Source: JAHEEL01 sp963715255 (GTDB lineage: Bacteria > Actinomycetota > Acidimicrobiia > Spongiisociales > UBA5794). Taken from it: a stretch of DNA of 64,000 nt. The stretch lies in contig CAVQRN010000004.1 of the NCBI GenBank assembly GCA_963715255.1, forward strand, positions 310,001 to 374,000, read 5' to 3'. Each line of letters begins with the position of its first letter. Position 1 is the stretch's first letter. Below are positions 45,658-55,484 of the stretch, piece by piece. Below the pieces are notes generated by a model. The model was not told the origin of the DNA and did no database searches. It saw nothing but the letters and a program-made list of their open reading frames with translations. The translations under genes and the position numbers were made by a program.

Positions 45658-47070
45658 TCATCCGCGAGGTGTGAAGCCGGAGAACAGTTCCTCGTCGGTC
45701 GGTTGGAAGCTGGGGATCTCGCGAATGACCCAGGTGTTGTTCATGTAGTGCTTGAGTGCAACGTTCTCTGAGATGCCGTTGCCGCCCCACGTTCCACAGC
45801 CGAGAGAGTGGGTGAACGGCATTCCGCTGACCCAGCTACCGCCATTCGTTGCAGCCTGAGGCTGGTTGACGACCACACGAGTCGTATAGGTCTCCAATGC
45901 CAGCTTCTCTACGTTCTCAGGCGTTGCAGAGAAGATTCCGCATGAGTGTCCACTCCCTGAATATGCGTGGTTCTCATTGGTGATGCGGATTGCCTCTTCG
46001 ATACTGCTGCTCTTGTAGACAGTTGTTACCAGACTCATCTTCTCGCCGCTGAACGGCGAGGCTTCTCCGGTCTTGTCCTCTTCCACCAGCAACATGCAGG
46101 TTCCCTCGGGAACATCGAGGCCGGCCAGTTTGGCGATAGTGCCTACCGGCGATGCCACGACGTGCCTATTGATGACGTGGTTGGCAGGCCACTCGGGCCA
46201 GATTGCCTTCTTCAGTTTCTCTTTCTCGTCCGCATTGAGCAGATGAGCTCCGACCTTTCGGAATTCGGCCAGCATCTCCGCATATACCGACTCATCTATC
46301 ACGACGCTGTTGTCACAGGAACACCCTGCGGCAAGGTCGAATGTCTTGCTGGCTTTGATCTTGGTTGCTGCATCAGCAAGGTCGGCAGTCTTGTCGATGA
46401 TGATGATTGCGTTTCCCGCTCCGACACCAAAAGCCGGGGTTCCTGAACTGTGGGCCGCGCGAACCATGGGCTGCCCACCGGTGGCAATAACCAAATCGCA
46501 TTGCTTCATGAGCTCATTGGTCTTCGGTATCGACGGATCCTCGATCGTGATGAACAGATCCTCCGGCGCGTCGTACTTCTTCATCACGGCTCGAAGGAGG
46601 TTCGTCACTTTCAGAGTGGTGAGCTTGCTCCTGGGATGGGGTGAGAAGATGACCGCATCCCGGGCTTTGACCACGAAGATGGCCTGCGTCAACGGATGGA
46701 ATTCTCCCTGTGTGCTGGGTACCAGTGATCCGATGACACCAACAGGCTTTGCAATGCGGACCAGCCCGCGTTCAGGGATCTCCTCAACTACCCCTACGCT
46801 CTTGGCGTTCTTGACGTCATAGAGGATTCCCCGGCATTTGCCGCTGACCTTGGCGATCTTCGAGGCGACATCACCCAGGCGGCATTCATTGAATGAGAAT
46901 TCGGCCACTTCCTCGAGAAGCTCGTCGTTGGCAGCGATTTCCCAGGTGATTGCAGCGGCGAGCTCATCCACCTTCTGCTGTGAGAACCCTTCCGCGACTC
47001 TCTGCGCCTTCCGTGCTCGACGCATCAGTTCGGAAATGTAGGCCGCTATATCTGCATCGTTCTGGCTCAC
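45658..47070 (-). CDS. CoA-acylating aldehyde dehydrogenase
   Basis: A 470-residue enzyme of the EutE/AdhE-N/sulfoacetaldehyde-dehydrogenase type, oxidising an aldehyde to an acyl-CoA with NAD(P). G-V-G-A-G-N (215-220) is the acylating-family signature. Catalytic cysteine candidates are Cys250 and Cys252 in A-A-G-C-S-C-D-N. The end H-S-L-G-C-G-T-W-G-G-N is also typical. GTG 47070 follows GGAGGGTACC. The longer upstream frame has no homology. It is the first gene of the operon, about 135 bases from the palindrome-bearing promoter. Its substrate is probably the aldehyde released by the transketolase (inference). Confidence 0.88.
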   Translation of the reverse strand: MSQNDADIAAYISELMRRARKAQRVAEGFSQQKVDELAAAITWEIAANDELLEEVAEFSFNECRLGDVASKIAKVSGKCRGILYDVKNAKSVGVVEEIPERGLVRIAKPVGVIGSLVPSTQGEFHPLTQAIFVVKARDAVIFSPHPRSKLTTLKVTNLLRAVMKKYDAPEDLFITIEDPSIPKTNELMKQCDLVIATGGQPMVRAAHSSGTPAFGVGAGNAIIIIDKTADLADAATKIKASKTFDLAAGCSCDNSVVIDESVYAEMLAEFRKVGAHLLNADEKEKLKKAIWPEWPANHVINRHVVASPVGTIAKLAGLDVPEGTCMLLVEEDKTGEASPFSGEKMSLVTTVYKSSSIEEAIRITNENHAYSGSGHSCGIFSATPENVEKLALETYTTRVVVNQPQAATNGGSWVSGMPFTHSLGCGTWGGNGISENVALKHYMNNTWVIREIPSFQPTDEELFSGFTPRG

Positions 47071-47202
47071 AGGTACCCTCCGCGATTCAATCCATCTTCT
47101 ATCGCCTCGACTCAATGCCGGCATCCGGGTTCTCAAGCGAAGCCGACATGTGGCGTCGGCGACTACAACTGCACCAAGCTCCTGCAACTGATGTCCGTTA
47201 CG

Positions 47203-47232
47203 ATACTACCCCTGCTTGTTGGAACGTTCCAA
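47203..47232 (-). promoter_or_regulatory. Promoter of the transketolase operon
   Basis: On the minus strand TTGGAA (47232-47227) and TAGTAT (47208-47203) are 18 bases apart. The -35 element lies in the palindrome, just as for the inositol operon promoter. The rest of the gap 47071-47316 shows nothing else recognisable. Confidence 0.5.
47219..47232. promoter_or_regulatory. LacI-type operator palindrome
   Basis: TTGGAACGTTCCAA is a perfect 14-bp inverted repeat with central CG. It shares 13 of 14 positions with the operator at 32267-32280. It would control the transketolase operon and perhaps the divergent transporter gene. Confidence 0.78.
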
Positions 47233-47316
47233 TCCTTCAGTTCTGCTACCACCGGGCAAGCTACCGGCACGGTCGTGTGGCGCCCAGCGTGACCACCCCT
47301 CGGGAGCAGCGGACTC

Positions 47317-49866
47317 GTGGTGGTCAAGGCCGACGCCGATTCCAATGCCGCGAATCTGGACCGCGGGCGGCAGAATGGCGCCGTGGCAGCAACACGCTCA
47401 GCGCAGGAGGGCATGCTCGGCACCTTCACCGGTGTCTTCACGCCGTCGATCCTGACCATCCTCGGGATCATCCTGTTCCTGCGGCTGGGGTTCGTGGTCG
47501 GGAACGCAGGGCTCACCCAGACGCTGGTGATCATCGGCCTGGCGACCGGGGTGGCAATCCTGACCAGCATCTCGCTCGCTGCCATCGCCACCAACATGCG
47601 CGTTCGGGGTGGTGGCGACTACTACCTGATCTCGCGAACGCTCGGTGTCGAGTTCGGCGGCGCCATCGGCGTCGTCCTCTTCCTCGCCCAATCGGTCTCG
47701 GTCGGGTTCTACGCGATCGGCTTCGGCGAGATCACCGCAGACGTCCTCGGGTTCGACTCGAAGATCTCGGTGCAGATCATCGCTCTGCTGGCGGTTCTGC
47801 TGCTCTCGGGATTTGTCTGGGCAGGCGCCGACGTCGCCAGCCGGTTCCAGTTCGTCGTCATGGCGTTCCTCGGTGCGGCGCTGCTGTCGTTCTACGCCGG
47901 CGCGCTCGGATCGACCGAGTCGGCGATTCTCAGCGGAGGTTGGGGTACTCCTCCGGAGGCCCTCGGGTTCTGGGCCGTCTTCGCCATCTTCTTCCCCGCC
48001 GTGACCGGATTCACCCAGGGTGTCAGCATGTCCGGGGATCTCAAGGATCCGGCGAAGAGCCTCCCACTCGGCACGTTCGCGGCAGTCGGCCTGTCGACCG
48101 TCGTCTATGTCACCGTGGCAATCGCCATAGCCGCTGCAGTCCCGCAGGCCCGTCTCATCAACGATGCCGGGGACGCGATGCGCTCGATTGCGCTCATCGG
48201 TCCGCTGATCGTCATCGGGGTCATCGCCGCGACTCTGTCGTCGGCGATGGCATCGTTCCTCGGGGCGCCCCGCATCCTCCAGTCGCTGGCATCGGACCGG
48301 GTGTTCCCGGTCCTCAACTTCTTCGCGAAAGGACACGGTCCGCAGTCGAATCCGCGCCGGGCGGCCATCCTCTCCCTGGTCATCGCCGTCGCGACGCTCG
48401 GTTTTGGAAGCCTGGATGCGATCGCAGCGGTTGTCTCGATGTTCTTCCTCATCTCGTACGGCCTTCTCAACTACGCCACCTACTGGGAGGCTCGCGCGAA
48501 GAGTCCGTCGTTCCGGCCGCGCTTCCGCTTCTTCGACCGGCGCCTGAGTCTTCTCGGAGCCGCTGCGTGTCTCGGAGCGATGCTGGCGATCAATGTCGTC
48601 GCCGGAGCCGCGGCCCTTCTCGTGCTCTTCGTTGTCTACCAGTACCTATCGCGCCGCTCGGGGCCTGAACGGTGGGCGGACTCCGCTCCGTCCCATCACT
48701 TTGAGCGGGCAATGTCGAGCGTCCGGGCCCTGTCGAATGAAGAGTCGCACGCCAGGAACTGGCGCCCTCAGATCCTCGTCTTCTCCGCGGACCCGAGACG
48801 CCGCGAGCGTCTGGTTCGCTTCGCATCTTGGCTGGAGGGTGGGAGCGGCCTCACGATCGCCATGCACATCGTGCAGGGTGAAGGCGCCGTGATGCGCCGG
48901 GAGCGCGATGCCGTCGCGGCTGAGATGGAGGTGCAGATCGAGGACCTCGGTCTCGATCTCTACTCCCGCGTGGTCCTCGCGGTGGATGGGATGGAGGCGC
49001 TGCCGGTTGTGGTCCAGTCGTCCGGCGTCGGGGCGCTACGTGCAAACACCGCCCTGTTCGGTTGGCCGGAGCAGCCGTCCGAGGAGCGCCGCGTGATCTA
49101 TGTTCGATCACTGCGCGACATCGCGCGGCTCGGGGTGAATGTCGTCACAATGTCGAGTGACGAGCAGCGGTGGGGTGCGCTCAGCGCACGGGAGAAGCGC
49201 AATCGCCGGATCGATGTCCTGTGGAGCGGCGATGATTCGAGTCGGCTCGCTCTCCTCTCTGCCTATCTCTTCACCCGAACCGACGCGTGGTCACGTGCGA
49301 AGATCCGTCTCCTCGCTCGAGCCGGCCCGGCCGACGTAGACAAGGTGCAGACCGAACTCGAGTCGATGCTCTCCGACGCGCGCATCCCCGCTGAGGTTGT
49401 CTGTCTCATCGACCCCGACCAGCCGGCGATCGTTCGATCGTGTGCCGATGCAGCCATCGTCTTCGTCTCCATGCGAATTCGCAGGGACGACATTCTCGAT
49501 GCTCTCGGCGGCGACCTCGATCGGCTGCTGGAACAGTTGCCGATGACGGCTGCGGTGCTTGCCGGAGAGTCGGTCGACCTCCTTGCGGGTCCAGAGTCCG
49601 GTCGCCACCAGACGCTCACGGAGGCAGAGGACAGCCTGGCGGAGGTGCAGGCACGGCTCAAGACGCTCGAACGGCGCCTCGCGGACGCAACGGCGGAGGT
49701 CGCTGCCGCGAGCCGCCGGATGGGGACCGACGAACCGCCTACGGAGGCGGAGATCGATGAACTCACTCGGTGGAGAGAGACGGTGCTGCGTCGCACCCTC
49801 AAGGCCCGTGTCCGTGTCGAGTCGGCCAGAGCGGAGTTGGATGCGCTGAAGAATCCGCGGGCGTAG
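47317..49866 (+). CDS. APC-superfamily transporter, SLC12 (cation-chloride)-like
   Basis: An 849-residue protein. After a short tail come about twelve helices beginning with G-V-F-T-P-S-I-L-T-I-L-G-I-I-L-F-L-R, the opening shared by cation-chloride cotransporters and related amino-acid permeases. A cytoplasmic domain of about 400 residues follows, with I-L-V-F-S-A-D-P-R-R-R and a final coiled coil (L-A-E-V-Q-A-R-L-K-T-L-E-R-R-L). That layout also occurs in bacterial SLC12-like proteins. The ion or solute is unknown. Tandem GTG codons at 47317 and 47320 are start candidates. Confidence 0.85.
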   Translation: MVVKADADSNAANLDRGRQNGAVAATRSAQEGMLGTFTGVFTPSILTILGIILFLRLGFVVGNAGLTQTLVIIGLATGVAILTSISLAAIATNMRVRGGGDYYLISRTLGVEFGGAIGVVLFLAQSVSVGFYAIGFGEITADVLGFDSKISVQIIALLAVLLLSGFVWAGADVASRFQFVVMAFLGAALLSFYAGALGSTESAILSGGWGTPPEALGFWAVFAIFFPAVTGFTQGVSMSGDLKDPAKSLPLGTFAAVGLSTVVYVTVAIAIAAAVPQARLINDAGDAMRSIALIGPLIVIGVIAATLSSAMASFLGAPRILQSLASDRVFPVLNFFAKGHGPQSNPRRAAILSLVIAVATLGFGSLDAIAAVVSMFFLISYGLLNYATYWEARAKSPSFRPRFRFFDRRLSLLGAAACLGAMLAINVVAGAAALLVLFVVYQYLSRRSGPERWADSAPSHHFERAMSSVRALSNEESHARNWRPQILVFSADPRRRERLVRFASWLEGGSGLTIAMHIVQGEGAVMRRERDAVAAEMEVQIEDLGLDLYSRVVLAVDGMEALPVVVQSSGVGALRANTALFGWPEQPSEERRVIYVRSLRDIARLGVNVVTMSSDEQRWGALSAREKRNRRIDVLWSGDDSSRLALLSAYLFTRTDAWSRAKIRLLARAGPADVDKVQTELESMLSDARIPAEVVCLIDPDQPAIVRSCADAAIVFVSMRIRRDDILDALGGDLDRLLEQLPMTAAVLAGESVDLLAGPESGRHQTLTEAEDSLAEVQARLKTLERRLADATAEVAAASRRMGTDEPPTEAEIDELTRWRETVLRRTLKARVRVESARAELDALKNPRA

Positions 49867-49938
49867 GGCCAATCTGGTCACCTCCTCGGTACATACAGCA
49901 GGGGGCCGGATCGGCCGTTGTACTCCCCGTCTGAATGG

Positions 49939-50847
49939 TCAGGAGTCGTCGGTGCGCACGATGAGCGGTTCGTGCAGGTAGGCGCGGGTCGTCGGGTAGG
50001 CGAGTTCGACGTTGGGTTCGGCTTCGAACGCGTCCAGCGTCGCGCGCCAGAACTGGTCGTCCACGCTGCGGCGTCCGCGTGCTTCGACGAGAACGCGCAC
50101 GGTCAGGAGGACTCCGCTGTCCTGGGTCGAGATGTACACCGTCGGTCGCAGCTCCCGAAAGCTGATGAAGTAGTCGCGCGCGGCGCTTGCGATCTTCTGA
50201 TGGTGACGCAACTCTTCCTCTTCGATCGCGAGAGGAGTGATGCACTCGCGGAGGATCTCCTCGGCTCGGCGCCAATCCGATTCGAAGGTCACCAAGACTG
50301 GGATTTCGTGCCAGATGTGGAAGAACCCCTCGGTGTAGTTCGCCGCAGCGTATTTGAAGAGCATTCCGTTCGGGACATGTACGAGACGCCCAGTCGACTG
50401 GTCGGCATCGACCCAGTTCTTGATCTCCAGCAGGGTGAATCGGAAGGCGCGGATGTCGATGACGTCGCCTGCTGTTCCATTGATCTCGATCCGATCCCCA
50501 ACCTTGAAGGGGCGCCGGAAGATGATGAATACCCAGCCGGCAAGGTCCATGAACACGTCGGCGAGCGCAATAGCGAGGCCTGCGCTGAGCAGGCCGAGGA
50601 AGGTCCCAAGGTCGTTGAAGAACGGCAGCCAGATCCATGTGAGGAGGAGAACAAGCACCACCGTCGAGATGTACCCGACTGCTTTCCTGGACCTGAAGAG
50701 GAGGTCTCCGTCGGAGATGGACCGACTCAGCCAGCGGGCGATCAGCCATCGGACCACGGCGATGACGACGATGAGGGTGAGCGTGGCGGCGATGCGACGC
50801 GTGAGGTCCGGCGGGAACCCGAGGTTCGTCTCAATCCACGTGGTCAT
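49939..50847 (-). CDS. MscS-family mechanosensitive channel
   Basis: A 302-residue small-conductance channel. Three helices (for example I-V-V-I-A-V-V-R-W-L-I-A) lead into the pore helix G-L-L-S-A-G-L-A-I-A-L-A-D-V-F-M-D-L. The conserved beta domain F-K-V-G-D-R-I-E-I-N-G-T-A-G-D-V follows, then V-P-N-G-M-L-F. It releases solutes under hypo-osmotic stress. The length is close to E. coli MscS. Convergent with the SLC12-like gene. Confidence 0.92.
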   Translation of the reverse strand: MTTWIETNLGFPPDLTRRIAATLTLIVVIAVVRWLIARWLSRSISDGDLLFRSRKAVGYISTVVLVLLLTWIWLPFFNDLGTFLGLLSAGLAIALADVFMDLAGWVFIIFRRPFKVGDRIEINGTAGDVIDIRAFRFTLLEIKNWVDADQSTGRLVHVPNGMLFKYAAANYTEGFFHIWHEIPVLVTFESDWRRAEEILRECITPLAIEEEELRHHQKIASAARDYFISFRELRPTVYISTQDSGVLLTVRVLVEARGRRSVDDQFWRATLDAFEAEPNVELAYPTTRAYLHEPLIVRTDDS

Positions 50848-50959
50848 TGTGTCATCGTAGAGCTGGATCCGTTCGTTTCACGGCACCGTCGAGATGTCCC
50901 AGGAATCGATCTGCCGGGGATCTCGTACCGCACGTCCACCCCTTCCTACACTCGGCCCC

Positions 50960-51484
50960 ATGACTGCAGTTCTCGGCGCCTTCCTGGTCTTTGCTATGCG
51001 TGTCACCGACGTCTCACTTGGGACGATCCGCATTGTGATGCTGGTGCGGGGCAGAAAGTGGATCGCCGGTGCCCTCGGCTTCTTCGAATCGTTGGTGTGG
51101 GTTCTCGCGGCCGGATTGGTGCTGACCAACATGGACAGTCCACTACGCATCATCGCGTTCGCCGGCGGCTTCGCCGCCGGCACCGTCCTTGGAGGAACCG
51201 TGGAGGGTTGGATTGCTATGGGACAGAGCGTGCTCCGGGTTATCACACCCTTCGATACGCCGGAAGTGGCACCCACCTTGAGACAAGCGGGGTTTGGTGT
51301 GACCGTTGTCAATGCTGAGGGCAAGAATGGGGAGGTCCGGCTGGCTTTCACCGTCGTGCCACGTCGACGCGGCGCCGAGATTCTCTCGATCGTGCACACC
51401 GTGAATCCGGATGCCTTCGTCACGCTCGAAGACGTTTCGACGCCGGAGCTCAAGTTGATGAGGAGTTCACGGGTCCGCAAGTAG
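50960..51484 (+). CDS. UPF0316 (DUF2179/DUF5698) membrane protein
   Basis: A 174-residue protein with three N-terminal helices (L-G-A-F-L-V-F-A-M-R-V-T-D-V-S-L-G-T-I-R is the family opening) and a C-terminal cytoplasmic DUF2179 domain. That domain has G-F-G-V-T-V-V-N-A-E-G-K-N-G. ATG 50960 was chosen because the motif starts there. The function is unknown. Confidence 0.88.
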   Translation: MTAVLGAFLVFAMRVTDVSLGTIRIVMLVRGRKWIAGALGFFESLVWVLAAGLVLTNMDSPLRIIAFAGGFAAGTVLGGTVEGWIAMGQSVLRVITPFDTPEVAPTLRQAGFGVTVVNAEGKNGEVRLAFTVVPRRRGAEILSIVHTVNPDAFVTLEDVSTPELKLMRSSRVRK

Positions 51485-51680
51485 CCCTGGAAGGCTTGAC
51501 GCCAGATCGGCGCCTTTGTCGGGTCGCGTCCCATGGAGACATGCCGCCCGGTCTACCGCGGCGGCGGGCGTGGGTCCGGGTTGGTCGTCGCCGAGTACGC
51601 TGACAAATGCGAACACCAACACCAGCCGACACACCCGTAGCGGCTGGACCAACCGGCGGGCACCGATGTGAGGAGGGTAG

Positions 51681-54600
51681 GTGAGTGTGACATCCGTCCA
51701 ATCGACCGATGGTCCGTTGGCGGAGGGTTTTGTGGAGATTGACGGTGAAGGGTTCTACGCGATCCCCGACGTTGATCGCCTCGGCCCCTTCCTGATGAGC
51801 GTCGTGAGCGATACCGATCAATGGATGTTCGTGTCGAGCCGTGGTGGCCTCACCGCCGGGAGAGGTGTTTCGGCATCGGCTCTGTTCCCTTACGAAACAG
51901 AGGATCGTCTCCACCTCGCCGGAGGAATCACGGGACCCGTCACGGCGATTCGGTCCCATGGGGATGGTGGTTCGGCGTTGTGGGAGCCCTTCCGGGGTGC
52001 GCCACCCGCCGGGAGTCGACGAAACCTCTACAAGTCCGTCGTGGGGGACCAGATCCTCTTCGAAGAAATCCACCGCGACCTCGGCCTCGTGTTTCGCTAC
52101 CGCTGGTCGAACAGCGGGCGGTTCGGTTTCGTGAGGACCAGCACGATCTCCAATACGGGAGATCGCACGGTGAAGCTGGATCTTCTCGACGGACTCGTGA
52201 ATCTGCTCCCGTTCGGACTCGGCCCCTCGCTGTATCAGCGTGTGAGCAGCCTCACCAACGCCTACAAGCGGAGTGAGGTCGTCGACCAGGAGACCCGACT
52301 CGCCGTGTACTCGCTCGAGTCCCATGTCGTCGACCGACCCGAACCGGCTGAGGCGCTGAAGGCTTCGGTCGCTTGGTCCGCTGGATTTGATGAGGCAACT
52401 CTCGATTTGAACCGTGACCTGGTTGAGTCGTTCCAGATCGGCCGGCCGAGTGCAACGACTGCTCTGGTGACCGGTCGGCCGGGCGCCTACCTCCTCTCGG
52501 GAAGCACTGAGATGGCTCCCGGTGACGAGAAGACCTGGATGATCGTTGCCGACGTCAACCAGGATCAGGGCCAGCTCGTGGCCCTGCGCCGCTTCCTTCG
52601 GCGCATCGTCGGATCCCGGGGGAGAGGTGGCGGACTCTGCCCGTCGCGGCACCGAGTCCCTGGTCACCATGATGGCGCGGAGTGATGCGCTGCAGCGCAC
52701 AGGCGACCGGGTGGCCGCCGCACACCACTTCGCGAATGTCACGTACAACGTGATGCGCGGAGGCATCTTCAGCGGAGACGACCGGGTCCGCACATCCGAT
52801 TTCGCCGACTTCCTCGCCGACCGGAATCGGGCGGTGGCGGACCGTCACCGCCCGCTCCTCGAGGCTCTTCCCGACGTCATCGACCGCACGGTTCTCGTGG
52901 GTGAGGCCGAGATGACCGAGGACGCTCAGTTGACGCGCTCGTGCTCGAATACCTTCCGCTCACGTTCTCACGGCGGCACGGCGATCCGAGCCGGCCGTGG
53001 AACGAGTTCTCGATTCGGGTGCGTGATGAAGACGGCCACCCGATCATCCACTACGAAGGCAACTGGCGAGACATCTTCCAGAACTGGGAAGCCCTGTGCC
53101 TCAGCTTTCCTGCGTATCTGCCGAGCATCGTGTCCGTCTTCGTGAATGCCTCAACGGCCGACGGCTTCAACGCATATCGGATCTCCCGCGAAGGCATCGA
53201 TTGGGAGATACCCGACCCCGACGATCCCTGGAGCAACATCGGCTATTGGGGCGACCATCAGATCGTGTACCTCCATCGTCTCCTCCAGGCCACCCGGCGA
53301 TACCTCCCGGGAGAGCTCGAGCGCCTCCTGGGTCGTGCCTGGTTCGCATATGCCGATGTGCCATACCGGATCGTCTCCTATGAAGAGATGCTGCACGATC
53401 CAAAGGCGACAATCCGTTTCGACGAGGCGGCTGCCGCCCGCGGAGCGGCCCGAGTCGAAGAGATGGGACAAGACGGGAAGCTGCTGTCGGGACCTGACCG
53501 CCAGGTGTACCTCGTCACATTGCTCGAGAAGCTCCTCGTCACGGCCCTTTCCAAGCTCTCGAGCTACGTTCCGGGAGGCGGCATCTGGATGAACACCCAA
53601 CGCCCCGAGTGGAACGACGCCAACAACGCACTTGTAGGTCACGGCGTGTCGATGGTCACGCTGTACTACTTCCGCTCGTACCTGGAGCAGCTGATCGAGG
53701 TGATCGGGAACTCCGGCCTGGATGAAGTGGACCTGTCGATCGAGGTGGCGGATTGGCTTCGCTCAATCTCCACGATCCTCGACAAGAACGCGGCGGTCCC
53801 CGGCGGCCACGTCACCGTCGAGCGGCGCAAGGCGGTGATGGACGGACTCGGCGAGGCATTCTGCGAATACCGATCGCGGGTCGACCGTGTCGGGGTTCTC
53901 CGGGACAAATTCAACAGAAGTCGCCGGGATCGTTGCGTTGTGTGAGAGGGCCGTTACCCACATTGACGACACGATTCGCCTCAATCGCCGCCCCGACGGG
54001 CTCTACCACTCGTACAACCTCGTGGACTTCGATGTCGACGGCTCCGCAGCACGGCTCGCACACCTCCACGAGATGCTCGAAGGGCAGGTGGCGGTCCTCA
54101 GCTCCGGCTCTCTTACGGCAGAAGAGAAAGTCGCCGTGATCGAGGCGCTGTTCTCGAGCTCGATGTTCCGTTCCGACCAGAGGAGCTTCACGCTCTATCC
54201 GCCGAGGCGTCCTCCGTCCTTCCTCGACAAGAACGTGCTGCTCGACGTCGACGTCACGAAGAATCCCCTGCTCTCGGGGCTTGTGGAGGCCGGCGACGGG
54301 TCGATCGTCACTCGCGACGCGGATGGCCGCTATCGGTTCTGTGCCACGTTCAGAAACGGGAGCGACCTCGATACTGCGTTGACACGACTCGCCGAAGAGG
54401 ACGAGTGGCACACACTCGTCTCCACCAACAGATCGATGACCCTCCGCTCCTATGAGGACGTGTTCCGTCACCACGAATACACCGGCCGATCAGGATCCAT
54501 GTACGGATACGAAGGGATTGGCTCGATCTACTGGCACATGGTGGCCAAGCTGCTCGTTGCCATTCAGGAGTCGATCGTCGACGCGCGCGATGACGGGGCT

Positions 54601-55165
54601 CCGCCCGCCGCGGTCGGCGCACTCGTCGATAGCTACTGGCGGGTACGTTCCGGACTCGGGTTCAACAAGACCGCGGCCGAATACGGCGCGTTTCCCATCG
54701 ATCCGTACTCGCACACGCCGGCACACGCCGGTGCTCAGCAGCCAGGAATGACGGGACAGGTCAAGGAGGAGCTCCTGACCCGTCTCCTCGAGACTGGTTG
54801 CCGCATCGTCGACGGGGAGATCCGCTTCGATCCGATCCTGCTTCGCGCTCGAGGAGTTCCTCAGTTCGCCTGAAGAGTGGGAGGTCTACAGCATCGACGG
54901 AAGTCGGGAGGCAATCGTCCTTCCGTCGCGATCTCTTGGCATGACGCTGTGCCAGGTTCCCGTGGTTGTGGCCCTCACCGCCGATGCGGCCGCGATCGAG
55001 ATCACCTTCACCGACGGCACGCGACGGGGGATCGACGGTCTCCGAATCGACCGGGACACGAGTCGCAGCATCTTTGAACGTACCGGCCGCGTGGCGGGTG
55101 TTGCGGCGCACATTCCCGACACGGCCATCGTGGCGCGGCACGAAGATGGCGCGGGGAACCATTGA
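51681..55165 (+). CDS. Very large conserved protein of unknown function (four frameshifts)
   Basis: About 1,160 residues rebuilt across four indels near 52600, 52936, 53915 and 54848. The pieces join in order and share one strand. The N-terminal half looks beta-rich. The C-terminal half is helical, with G-R-P-D-G-L-Y-like R-R-P-D-G-L-Y-H-S-Y-N, Y-G-Y-E-G-I-G-S-I-Y-W-H-M-V and S-H-T-P-A-H-A-G-A-Q-Q-P-G-M-T-G-Q. These patterns recall six-hairpin (alpha/alpha)6 glycosidases and GH94-type phosphorylases, but I cannot name a family. No signal peptide. GTG 51681 or 51687 follows AGGAGGG. A carbohydrate-active role is only suggested. Confidence 0.65.
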
Positions 55166-55170
55166 GGGAT

Positions 55171-55458
55171 TCAATCACCCTTCGTTCGTCGTGAGGCAAG
55201 AACGTGGCGGTCTTCGTCGAGGAGGTTGAAGAGTTCTGTTGCTTCGAACACTTTCGCCGTTCGGCCCCTCCGTCCCTTGCGGAGTGGAGGTTCAGCGAGT
55301 ACGCCGCGCCCCGGGAGTCGTTCGAGCGGGTCGTGGGCGGCGACCGTTGATACGTTGAATCGCTTGGCGACGTGTCTTGCGTCGGGGATCACATCGAGCC
55401 CGAACTCGAATTCCTTCGCGTGGGCATGGCCGGGCTGCAGGATGTGCTCGACGGGCAT
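55171..55458 (-). CDS. Small possible winged-helix protein
   Basis: A 95-residue frame from ATG 55458, starting 27 bases after the DUF3097 stop on the same strand. D-A-R-H-V-A-K-R-F-N-V-S-T-V-A-A followed by G-R-G-V-L-A-E-P-P resembles a winged helix-turn-helix. R-T-A-K-V-F-E-A-T-E-L-F-N-L-L-D recalls the C-terminal wing of Fic-type proteins. It ends five bases from the convergent giant gene. It may be a real regulator or a gene fragment. Low certainty. Confidence 0.4.
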   Translation of the reverse strand: MPVEHILQPGHAHAKEFEFGLDVIPDARHVAKRFNVSTVAAHDPLERLPGRGVLAEPPLRKGRRGRTAKVFEATELFNLLDEDRHVLASRRTKGD

Positions 55459-55484
55459 CTCGCCGTGGGCAACCTGCTGGGCCG

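Noticed and set aside
41406..47070. The sulfoquinovose sulfo-transketolase pathway
   Set aside because: Split transketolase and a sulfoacetaldehyde-type dehydrogenase fit, but no sulfoquinovosidase, isomerase or sulfonate exporter is present, and an HMG-CoA-lyase homologue has no place in it.
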